DNA of 64,000 nucleotides. It comes from Cladosporium sp. IMV 00045 (lineage: Eukaryota > Ascomycota > Dothideomycetes > Cladosporiales > Cladosporiaceae). Every line of letters starts with the position of its first letter. Position 1 is the first letter of the stretch. A program made the translations under genes and the position numbers. The stretch spans positions 19,814 through 83,813 of the forward strand of contig MSJI02000793.1 in assembly GCA_001931905.2 (NCBI GenBank). The letters are read 5' to 3'. This document shows positions 54,567 through 64,000 of the stretch, in pieces. The notes under the pieces are model-generated. The model had not been told where the DNA came from and searched no databases. It saw only the letters and a program-made list of their open reading frames with translations.

Positions 54567-57500
54567 ATGCCAAAGGCATACGACGTCAAGCATAATTACT
54601 GTACGTATCCCGAACTCTATTTACATGTATAAATAAATACTTCTCCCAAAAGCTAACCTCGATCGCAGATGCTGACCTAGAGCTCCCCACTTCTGCCTCT
54701 TGCGAAGAAGTCAAGAAACAATACCGCAAGCTCGCCCTTCAGTACCACCCCGATCGCAACGCTGGCAAAGAGGAGGAATACATTCCAAAGTTCCAGGCCA
54801 TCCAGGCCGCGCATGAGATCCTAGGCGAACCTGCCGAGAAGAGCAAGTACGATGGCGACAGGCGCAAGGCTGGTCTCTACCCCACCAGCGGTTTCAGTGC
54901 GAGCGGTTTCAGCGCCAGCACCGGTACGGCTGGAGGCACCAGAGGCAACCCATACCAGGCTACTTCAGCATACCCTCCGCCGCCACGTAGGACGCAGCCT
55001 GGCACATGGCAGCGACCGCAAGCAACTCAAACCGGAGCCGATCGCTTCTCCAATTTCCCGCGCCAGGCGCCTACCGCTAAGAAACCCGATCCCGCGGCCG
55101 AGCGCCAGAATGCCTACAGAGCATGGCAGAACATGAACAATGCCCAGGACAGGCAGCAGCACCAATCGCGCTTCTCGCAGTCCACCTCCCAGACGCAAGC
55201 TAAGACCGCGTCCCCGAGGAGGCCTGCACCGCCGCCGAGGTCTACCGATCCGAAGTTCCCATCCGACGAGAAGATTCGCGCTGGATTCGCTTACCGCGAG
55301 GCACCTCAGTCCAGTACTGCCGAGAGAGCGGAGGAGCAGCAGTCTGCCTGGGCCGCATTCCAGAAGTCGCAGTCCAACTCGAGGTCGCCTGGTGTCAAGC
55401 GCAACAACACAACCACCAAGACTCCCAAGAAGCAAGGCTTCGACCCGAATGCGCCTGGATCTGACGAGGGACCTGCTCCTGACAGCCAATATGCGCACCG
55501 TCACAAGTCGGCTGACTTTGGCCGTCCTGGCTTCGCTCCGCCACCACCTCCTCCCAGACCATCCGGAACCGACTCACCTACTCCCGCACCTCAGCGTCCG
55601 CATGCGGACCCTCTCAGACCTTTCAAGTCGCGCGACGAAGATGCTCCCTACTCTGAGGGCAACCGCGTCAGAACCCCTTACTCATCATTCAGCGGAGAGC
55701 GCGTCGATTTCGCCGGCGACATGAGACGTTCTAACAGTACCCGTGATACATTCAGAATGCACTCCGGATCTGCCGATTCTAGGGCCCGTAGCACGAGCCC
55801 GCTCCGTCGGCAGAGCGAGGCAAAGAGCGACAGGAGCGACACTCAAGCTCACCCAAATCCGCAGAAGCCTGCCTTTAGTGTGGGCGGCAGCTCAGGCACA
55901 AGTCCTGAGAGTTCGGATTTCGAGTCGACAGGTCAATATCAGAGCCCCTTCACCGGCCAGACCGGTGTACCACCTCAGAACCGTCCCAAGATCGTTCCCT
56001 CACGACCAAGCCGTCGCTTCAACGGCTCTTCTAACCCAACTTCGCCTCCTCAGACGAGCGGTGGCGGGCTCAATGAAGGTGATATGAAGCAAAAGAGCAA
56101 CTCAAACATGTACGTTTACCCATCCTCTTCCTCCAGCGAGAATCAGAACCCTTCTTCAATTACAGGCGAGTGGGCAAGGCGCATCTATGGCGGCGGCGCA
56201 GCAGCAGCAGCAGCAGCAACTCAAGGCAGCATCAAAAAGCGGAGTGTCACCACTCCTTATTTGGCCGTACCCTCAACTCCGTCTCCTCGCCGTGCGTCTG
56301 CGGGTGGAGCGGCCGCTATGAGCCACGAGGACGACGTCTCTGTCAGCAAGCCTTCACGCCACAACACGCCCGTCACGTCTCGTCAGCCTCCGACGCTTGA
56401 CGAGCACAATGCCTACTCGTCTGTGGGAGAAGCTTTGCAAGTGCTATTCGGATCAATCCCGGAAAGCTACGACATGGACACATTCCTGGTTCTCGCGTCG
56501 TCTGCCCGTCTTGGGAAGCCTTCGGGAAACCCGATTGTCGACCACGTCGTCAAGAAAGCCATTGCTACGTACCCCGGCGTCGGATACAGGTTGCCCGCCT
56601 CAGCTCAACATGCTAACCGCAACACTTCTCTTGACAGATTCTCTTTCCCCACATCACCGGATTTGTTCAGCCCAACCGCTACCTCGGCCAAGAGTCGCAG
56701 TGAAGAGAACATCAATACCAGTTTCTCAGCTAACGGCTGGAGCGGTACGTTCTCTGGCTCTGCCGACTACTTCGCTCCCCCAAATGCGTCTTCAAGACGC
56801 CAGTCGCCTGCTTCTCGTGGCGCGCAGCGTCCCGGCGTACGCACGGCGAACTCGAACTATGGTCCCTCAGGAAGTGCAGTTCAATCTCCCACTTCTACTA
56901 CAAGCATGCCGCCACCTCCTCCGCCACCGCCGAAGCCGTTTCCCACCGAAAGCGATGCCGCTGGAGCGCAAAACCCAGGCGCCGACCCGAAGTTCAGCAG
57001 CGAGACTTGGGGAGAGGCCTTCAAAGACGACTCCTGGACCCGCCCGCCGAGCTCTTCCATGCCTCCGACCAGCCCAGTCAAGAGCGGTGGCAGATCCAGA
57101 GCTGCAAGCCGTAAGAACAGCAGAGCTCAGAAGCCTACCACTACTGCCAGCGGTACTGCTGCAAACCCTCACGTCGTGGATGAGGAGGACGATGAGACGG
57201 TCAACCCTCCCAAGGCAGGTGGTCAGACTTTCGGGGGACCCGTCAACGAGCCGGATGCTATGGACATCGACAACACTCCTCCGGCTACGGATCAGCAGGC
57301 CCAGCAGCAGCAGCAGCATGCTGATCAGCACAAAGAGCCACGTCTTGTTTCTGTGCCGCCGTCAGCCTGGCGCCAATCCCAGCAGCCGCAACCACCGAAC
57401 ACTCACCACCGTGCTACTTCCAGTGGCTCTGCAAATGTCCCATTGAAGGCGGACCTTAACGACCTGGCCAATGTTGCGCCGTTCGCTCAGAACAACGACG

Positions 57501-57979
57501 GCAGCGGCCTTCAGGACCTCAGCTCCATGTCCAACACACTCCCCTTCACTTCGCAAGCTGCCAACACTCTCCCCACCAACCCACACAAACCTCAGACTCT
57601 CTCCACACCCGTTGTCCCCATCGCACCCAAAGCTCCCACCCGCCTCAGCAAGCAGAGCTGGCAACAATACGCCCAGAACTTCGGCGTCTACCTCCTCGCC
57701 TTCAACTCCTTCAACAACGCCATGCTACAGCACTTCCAAGCGCGCGACCAGCAAGCCGCAGCCAGAATGCAGACGGGAATGGGCTGGCTGGCCTCGACGG
57801 GCGATCCGAGCGTGGGCGGCGGTTTCGGCTCGTACGCGCGCGAGGTCAGAGAGGACGAGCGCGTCCGCGCCACGTGGAATGTTGGCTGCGAGAGACACGC
57901 CGATGCCGTCAAGGAGTTTGACGAGATTAGGGAGCGCGTTAGACGCTTGGCTACGACGGGTGCTATTGTCGATCAGTGA
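54567..57979 (+). CDS. Large J-domain (DnaJ-like) protein
   Basis: Hsp40-type co-chaperone with an N-terminal J domain and a very long disordered body. Exon 1 is 54567-54600 and encodes 'MPKAYDVKHNY'; a 68-bp intron follows; exon 2 is 54669-57979, giving 1114 aa. The J domain spans about residues 8-72 with the HPD motif at 38-40 ('RKLALQYHPDRNAG') and 'EILGEPAEKSKYD'. Then G/S/T-rich, Pro-rich and Gln-rich low-complexity sequence (poly-Pro near 55546-55562 and 56908-56936, poly-Ala near 56198-56215). The C-terminal 110 residues are again ordered and helical ('LSKQSWQQYAQNFGVYLLAF', 'DERVRATWNVGCERHADAVK') and look family-specific. Client and location unknown. Confidence 0.87.
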
Positions 57980-59437
57980 GCGAGGGCATGTTTTCTGGGT
58001 TTGCTTTAGGACACGCTGGACTGGAGTGGACTGGAATGCATGCTTCTACTAACCCTTACAGCAATGACGAAAGCGCGCGAAGCGAAGCGGACTGAACGCA
58101 ATTGCGATCGACTCGACTTGACTACTTTGAAGGTATAAACTTTTCTTCCTTTTTTGTTCTTTGTTAGCGTGGTCTTTTTGGGCGTTCTTTCAAAACGGGC
58201 ACGAGCGAGCGAGCATTCAGGGAAATGACAGCGAGAAAGGGGGAGATGGAATGGTTCGGTTTTTTCGGGGACGTTTGACTATACCCGAGGGTTTCCTCTT
58301 GGTTCTTTTACAGCGGGTGTTGGTTTATGGCACGGCAGGCGGGCATAATAGCGCTGGAAAATTGCGTGGAATTTAAACCTTCGAAAAAAAGGGCAAGTGG
58401 ACTTGAAAGATCGGGTTGCATTGAGAGTGGTGAATGGATTGCATTTTGCGCATGGCGGGAACGGAATGGTAAGGATAGGGGAAATGCATGCATGCATTGC
58501 ATTTGCGTTGAGCGAGATGATGGAGGAAATACCCTTTGAGCGTTTTTGACTGTTTTCTTGCGGGCTGTTTAGAAGAGAGGTGGGAAGAGAGGAAGTGTAT
58601 GAAATGTTGAAAATGCATCTCGTGAGTCTCTCTCTCCTTGGCGTAGGATCCGTTTAAGTAGGTTATGCGTGATGGTATTTGCGTAGATGTGACGGGGATA
58701 GTTGTGTTCGTATGCCTTTCTCTCTGTGGCATAGTATCTGTTGACACAGACTATGCGTGAGGATATCTGCACCGATACCCCGGAGATACTTATGCTCATG
58801 AACATCTCTCTCAGTGGTGTACTACCTACTTGAATGAGCTTTGTCTGATGACATTTGCACCAATATACCGGAGATGTAATTGATTTTTCTTCATGCGATT
58901 TGGGGGTGAGCTATACCTGATTAATGTTCATGTCGATATTTTTCTGGTGATATGTTGCTTTTTTTTTGGAATTACAAAATATGTATATCATCTACATGTA
59001 TCGAATTGGCCTTAGGGTGATGATATTCGTTTTCTAAGCATGTTGATAAGATTCGTTGGTCGATTGAAAAATTATGCATTCACACCATCATCATCATTGA
59101 ATGAGGAAAGGTCCATTTCGTCTCTTGGAACAGAGAGAGGCAAGTCATTTATCATCCTCCGATCCTCAACTGCCGAAGTGCACTCGGGCTTTCATCGTGC
59201 CGTCTCCCTCAGGCAAAAGCGCCTATATCGGCATTGCTTTCGCTGCCCCGCGACAAAACAAACCCCACTTCGACTTCAATCGTGTGGATTGCGTGAGAGT
59301 AGTTCCACCTGGGATAAACAATTGCCGAAAGCTGACTACTGACCGTCCTGTTATAGAAGGGTGTACTTGTCATTGTTCATCCGCCGTCCTTTTCTCTCTC
59401 CCCTCCCTCTTCCTCTACCTGACTTGCTATCATATAT
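57980..59437. other. Intergenic region containing degenerate tandem repeats
   Basis: About 1.45 kb between the J-protein and FAH genes. It holds the repeat listed separately and A/T-rich stretches around 58900-59000. No gene is supported. Confidence 0.55.
58629..58893. repeat. Degenerate tandem repeat, about 88-bp period, three units
   Basis: Units begin near 58629, 58718 and 58805. Each starts with TCTCTC(T/A)..TGG, then a TATGCGTGA-like block (TTTGTCTGA in unit 3), then ATTTGC/ATCTGCAC, then CCGGAGAT or GACGGGGAT. Units differ at many sites, so the array is old. The minus strand has short open frames across it with related peptides ('SSRIVCVNRYYATERKAYE', 'PSRITYLNGSYAKERETHE'), which mirrors the repetition. 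Confidence 0.75.
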
Positions 59438-60615
59438 ATGAGTTGGTATTGCTTCACTGGAAGATTGTTGACCAACACCACGGCTTGCACTCTCCGATCT
59501 GCGCGAGTGAGAGCTTCTGGACTTACTACCACTAGTCTATCATACACGACTCTCACCGCCAACGCTAGCAAGAAGCACACGAGACTTAGTCTTCCATCCC
59601 AATACCGCCAGCACTCTTCCACCACCACCAACTCCACCTCCAAAATGACCTCCCCCCTCACAGCCTGGAACCGCCTAATCCGCTACGTCTCCGCGCGCGA
59701 CGGCAGCATCAAGTACGGCGAGCCGATCCTCACTGAAGGAGAGAAGAACCCCGACATCGACGCCCTGGCACTGGCGGGCGGGCTGAAAGTCAAAGTCCTT
59801 CAGGGCGAGAACCCGATTGTGGCCAAACCCACGGGCGAGGAGGATGAGGTGAAGAAGGGAGGATTGCTGGGTCCCTTGACGCCCAAGGATGTGCCGATTG
59901 TGAGGTGTGTTGGGTTGAATTACAGGACGCATAGTATGTTGCCCTTCCACTCCATTCATATCGTTACAAGAAAGACAACCAAACAGTACTGACAAAACTC
60001 CCAGTCCTCGAAACCGGCTTCGACCTCCCCGCCAACCCAACCCTCTTCATCAAACCCAGCACAACCGTCGCCTCCACCCGCCAACCAACCCCCATCCCCA
60101 CCCTCGGCCAACCCAAATGCGACTACGAAGGCGAGCTGACCATCGTAATCGGCAAAGACGCCAAAAACGTCTCCGAAGCCGACGCCCTCAGCTACGTCGC
60201 AGGCTACACGACCGGCAACGACGTATCCTGCCGCGACTGGCAAATGGACAAAGACAAGGCAGGCATGATGCCGCAGTGGAGTTTCAGCAAGAGTTTCGAC
60301 TCGTACGCGCCGCTTGGGCCGTGCATAACCAGCACATCCGTGCTCGGGGACGCGAGCGGGCTGGCGCTGCGGACGTTCGTGAACGGGGAGAAGAGGCAGG
60401 AGAGCGACACGGGGGATCTGGTGTTTGGAGTGAGGAAGTTGGTCAGTTTCCTGAGTACGGGGCAGACGCTGCAGGCGGGCAGTCTTATCATGACGGGCAC
60501 TCCCGGTGGAGTTGGGTTTGGGATGAAGCCGCCGGTTTGGTTGAGGGATGGGGATGAGGTGGTTGTGGAGATTGAGGGGATTGGGAAGTGTGTGAATGTT
60601 ATGAAGTTTGAGTAG
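59438..60615 (+). CDS. Fumarylacetoacetate hydrolase (FAHD1-type) family enzyme
   Basis: FAH-fold hydrolase/decarboxylase; relatives cleave acylpyruvates, oxaloacetate or fumarylacetoacetate using Mg2+. Exons 59438-59933 and 60005-60615 (71-bp intron) give 368 aa from the first ATG or 299 aa from the ATG at 59645 ('MTSPLTAWNRLIRYV'), where cytosolic relatives start. The 69 extra residues contain no Asp or Glu and many Ser/Thr/Arg, compatible with a mitochondrial presequence or simply with a translated leader. Core motifs are 'CVGLNYRTH', 'LFIKPSTTVAS', 'CDYEGELTIVIGKDAKNVSE' (acidic metal ligands), 'GYTTGNDVSCRDWQ' and 'LIMTGTPGGVGFGMKPP'. Confidence 0.9.
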
Positions 60616-61555
60616 CGTGGGTGTTGGAAGAGCTTTGGGTGCGAGTGTAGTGGAGGTGGCCAGGTGGGTAGGTTTGGTGGGAAGATATATAGCGAATCTT
60701 GAAGAAAGCAAGTAAATCCTTCATATGGCTATCTCATCTCACACATGGACATTGACATAGCATTGTTTGCCAACGTCCACTTCGCACCAGTAGGCACACT
60801 TGCAATGCCAGGAAGGACTGCAGGCTTGAGAGAAAGACTCAAGAGAATGCAACCCGTTCACCACGAGGTCTGATCATCTTCGTGAGGCGTTGGCGCGAGA
60901 AGGAGAAGTGAAACAGGCCGAAATCACGCAATATGGCAATTGAAGAAATCAAGATCAAGGGCTTTCGAGATCAAAAAGGGAAAATGGGAATGCAAGGAGG
61001 TCTATTGTATATACATTCCAATTCCCCATCATCAGAACCCTATCGAGCACCAGGAACCCGACAAAACAAAAAAAAAAACATCATTCACCCCGATGCCAGA
61101 CAGCAGCAACAAAGAACCGTGAAAAGCCAAAATAGCGCAACCAAGGGAAGGGAAAACTATGAAGTAAAAGAGAAAGAACAAGCAACCACATCTCTTCTCG
61201 TGTCTAGATAGAAACAAACCGAAACTCCACGTGAGATGATGGACCAATACAACACAAGAAAGGGAGAGGAAGAAAAGCAAAGGAACAGAAAAGAAGGCAT
61301 ACAGTCAAAAACGCAAAAATGCAAACATCAAAGGGTATCCAAACCGAGAAACCCGCCCCACCACGCCACGCCGCGCCGTTCTCCTTTCTATACACTCCTC
61401 ACTCGCACTTCATCGCACACGCCAAAACACGATCATGATCATGACTACCGCCCAAACCAACGCCTACCGCACGTTCACAAGGAAGTCCCCCAAAAGATTC
61501 ATCCGACCGCCTCTATTCACATCCCCCCATTCCTCCCCACTGAAGCCCTACGTCC
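60616..61555. other. Convergent 3' flanks, no gene seen
   Basis: About 0.9 kb between the convergent FAH and kinesin genes. Very A-rich on the plus strand, with a 9-base A run near 61070. It probably holds the kinesin 3' UTR. Confidence 0.55.
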
Positions 61556-64000
61556 TCAAGTCCTCTGATTAAAAAACCAACTCGACCTCTTATTCCCTCC
61601 CGAACCCGCACTCGCGCCCTCCGCCGCGCCCTCCTGGCTCTGCACGCGACTCTGCTGCAGCCCCGCAAACGTAGTGGGCACACCGGCTCCCTCGCCAGGC
61701 GTGCTGGCATTGGGACCGCCGCCGCCGCGCAGGGGTTTGGCGATGCGGCCGAAAGGGTTGCTGGCGAAGCTGTTGGCTTGGGCGGAGGAGTTGGGGCCGG
61801 AAGAGCCGAGGCCGCGCGTGGAGCCTTGCTTGGCCGCTTCGAGGCGTTCTTTGACGGCGAGGAGTTGGGATTCGAATCTGGAAGAATCGGTTAGTATGGA
61901 TGGTTCGTTGATGTCGGATTTGAGTGGGGCAGGGGGGATAAACGACATACTTATGGTTAGCGACCATGAGCTTCTCCTGACTCTCAGCCACAAGACCCTC
62001 AAGACCGCGAATGCGCTCGCCACGAGCGACGAGTTTGCGTTCAGCAATGGCGACCTCCTTCTTGAGCTGGGCGTTCTGCTCGACCAACTGCCTCTGCACG
62101 AGGGTGAGCTGCTCGAGATTCCGCTCGAGGAAAGCGAGTTTCTTCTGCTGCTGCTTGCTGTTGCTCGATCTCAGAATGGAATTGTACTGCTCGCGAGTGG
62201 AGTCGAGGGAGATTTCCAGCTCAACCACACGTTCGCAGCGGTTCTGCAAGTCGCGCATGAGCGACTTCTTAATCGTGTCGAAGTCGGCGAGCTGCTTGTT
62301 CATTGACGCGCCGTTGCCGCCTGCGAGGGTTTGCTTGCGCAGAGCTTCCAATTCGGAGCGCATGCGCGCGTTGTCTTCTTGCTGGCGAGACAGCGCGTTT
62401 TGCACGTCGCCTGGCTCGGCGCCTTCTTCGAGGTCCTCTCCGTTGGCGTGGCCGTTGGCGCCGCCAAATTCAGCCTGGCGGATCAAGCCTTGCGTCTCGA
62501 GGAGTCGCTCTCTCAAGCGCTGCAGCTCGTTCGCGGGAACGGCTTCGCCAGAATCGGCAATCTCCATGAGACTATCGAGGTGCTGCAGCGTGCCGCGAAC
62601 ATGCACCTCGCCAGTAGATGAGAGGTCGTCGCCGAGGTCGAAACCAGCCATCATCTGCGCCATGCGCTCCTTCTTCAGTCTCTCCTTCTCGTCCAGCATC
62701 GCGCTGCTTTCCTTTGCGGACATCCTCGCGTCCAGCAGCTGGTGCTTGACATCGTCGAGTTCCGCCGTGAGCTCACCGTTCGCCTCCTTGAGCGAATCCA
62801 TCGTGATGGCCGCCTCCTTGGTCTCGAACTCGATCTTCTCGACTTGCATGCGCAGCTGCTCGCTGTCGGTGCGCAAGCGCTCGCTGTCGCGGGTCGTGGT
62901 AGCGTGGGTGTCTCGTAGTTCCTTCAATTCGTTACGCGCTGCTTGCAGTGCTTCCTCGGCCTTGGACAGCGAGCTCTCCTTCTCCGCAAGCTGGTCCTGC
63001 AGCTCATTCTCGCGCTTGAGGAATTCCTCCTTTTCGTCCTTGTCCATGGGGATGGAGGGTGTGCCTGCGCGCTCCAGGTCCATGCGGCTGTCAGGCCGGG
63101 GTGTGCTAGGTGTTTCCTGTCCGGAGCGAAGCCTGCTAGGTGTTGCCGGTCTTGGAGTCGCCTGTGCTGGTGGTCTTGAGATGTCCTTGAGTGCGGGTGT
63201 CCACTGATCTTGCGGGACTTGGTCACCCTTTCGCCATGTTCCGACCTCAAGCTCGAGTGATGAGATATATCCTTCGTATGTAGTGAGCTGGCCTTGAGAT
63301 TTCTTGAGCAACGCCTTGAGCTGCGCAGGGGAAAGTTCCTCGTTGACCTTGGCCTTCTGTTTGATAGTCTTTGCTCTTTCACCGAACCGCAACGTGCTGA
63401 CCGTCTCGTCGTAGTTATATCCTGAAGGTGAGCAGTTGATGATGAGGGTCGTTCTTGAGTTACCACCCAGAGACTCTTGCAGGATACGAGTAAGTTTGCT
63501 GTCTCTGTAGGGGATATGCGAGCTCTTGCCGTCTGAGAGAGCATTGATGACCATGCCGAGGGATGTGAGCGACTTGTTGATCTTCTTGGCCTCTTCCAGC
63601 GTTTGTCCACTCGCGCCAGTCTTGCCCACCTTTTCAGAACCAGCCAAATCAACCAAGAAGAGACGACCGGATTTTGCAGATCCACTCTCGACATTCTTCT
63701 GCGCCACCTCAATCACGAAAATCGAGTGTGATCGCGAAGACTCCTGATTCATATTCGTAGCGGCCACCGCTCTCGCCGCACCACCGCGCTCCAAAACGGT
63801 GTAAACCTCCTCGACCGAACCAACATAGAACTCATGCAAACCCTTGACGTACACACCCCTGGCCTTGTCCTCGTGCACGGGCAAGTTGTCGTTCTGCGGC
63901 ATGAGCAAGTCGCGAATCTTCTCCATGTAAATCTCCATGTAGCTGACTTTCACAGTGAATTCAATACTGCCGTCGCTGCTCATGATGGACTGGAAGATCT
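61556..64000 (-). CDS. Kinesin-1 heavy chain (N-KIN type), 5' end outside window
   Basis: Plus-end microtubule motor for organelle and vesicle transport in hyphae. The visible part is the exon from 64000 down to 61951 and the last exon 61877-61556 (73-bp intron), about 790 aa; the first part of the motor, including the P-loop, is off the edge. Seen: 'IEFTVKVSYMEIYMEKIRDLL', switch I 'NQESSRSHSIF', switch II 'LVDLAGSE', 'YRDSKLTRILQESLGGN', neck linker region 'RAKTIKQKAKVNEELSPAQLK', long coiled coils, 'RNLEQLTLVQRQLVEQNAQL' and the tail 'RIRGLEGLVAESQEKL' followed by 'FESQLLAVKERLEAAKQG'. The intron is needed to reach this tail. The Gly-rich end resembles fungal conventional kinesin. Confidence 0.95.

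Noticed and set aside
56107..56162. Possible intron (GTACGT...CAG) in the J-protein gene
   Set aside because: It is 56 bp, so removal would shift the frame and lose the long open C-terminal half.
62011..63207. 398-codon open frame antisense to kinesin, Ser/Arg-rich
   Set aside because: Complement of the coiled-coil coding sequence; composition follows from Glu/Leu/Lys codons on the other strand.
1..64000. Transposons, CRISPR arrays, prophage or biosynthetic megasynthases
   Set aside because: None was seen on either strand; repeats present are local minisatellites and the gap-flanked duplication.

Overview
The window looks like nuclear DNA of a filamentous ascomycete, probably a Dothideomycete (Capnodiales/Mycosphaerellales). 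That placement is inference from gene content and protein style, not a database result. The evidence for a fungus is direct: many introns of 45-75 bp with GTRNGT donors, CTAAC/CTGAC-like branch sites and CAG/TAG acceptors, an intron-bearing tRNA-Tyr, an N-KIN-type kinesin-1, an MTR10 karyopherin, a GPI-anchored fasciclin protein, fungal sugar and amino-acid permeases, and a mitochondrial MSS116-type helicase. No prokaryotic, viral or transposon coding sequence was recognised. All exon borders were set by hand, by matching splice signals to reading frame and to remembered family consensus.

Left block (1-12.4 kb): an MTR10/transportin-3 gene, a CHIP-type TPR/U-box ubiquitin ligase gene and a Thr/Cys-rich secreted protein gene. 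From the 3' part of MTR10 into the secreted gene, this block appears twice (2714-7523 and 7544-12205), separated by 20 Ns. The copies agree closely in coding sequence but diverge strongly between genes. Both repeat edges lie at the gap and inside exons. This fits two homeologous or allelic contigs laid end to end, as expected from a hybrid or diploid strain, at least as well as a true tandem duplication.

Middle block (12.6-39 kb): an MFS sugar transporter, tRNA-Tyr, two uncharacterised multipass membrane proteins flanking a peroxisomal-type alpha/beta hydrolase, URA5 (orotate phosphoribosyltransferase), RAD4/XPC, an amino-acid permease, a secreted S10 serine carboxypeptidase, an NAD(P)-binding/SAF-domain oxidoreductase, a FAS1 protein and a newly modelled 74-aa Gly-rich secreted protein. 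The carboxypeptidase and the permease could together serve extracellular peptide use, but no operon-like coupling is expected here.

Right block (39-64 kb): a cellulose-synthase-like GT2 with an in-frame TGA, a fungal ULD/zinc-ribbon protein, an SR-extended Hub1 ubiquitin-like protein, an acyl-CoA dehydrogenase, a FAD-linked oxidoreductase and a convergent NmrA-like protein, an MSS116 DEAD-box helicase, a 1114-aa J-domain protein, an FAH-domain hydrolase and the 3' part of a kinesin-1 heavy chain that runs off the right edge.

Three otherwise well conserved genes (MTR10, FAS1, GT2) each carry one disabling lesion. Together with the duplicated block this points either to consensus errors where two haplotypes were merged, or to gene decay buffered by a second genome copy. 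I did not find a convincing new multi-gene system. The most unusual items are the mosaic duplication, splice-site changes between its copies, the SR-Hub1 architecture, a 13-nt microexon, and degenerate tandem repeats beside two genes.
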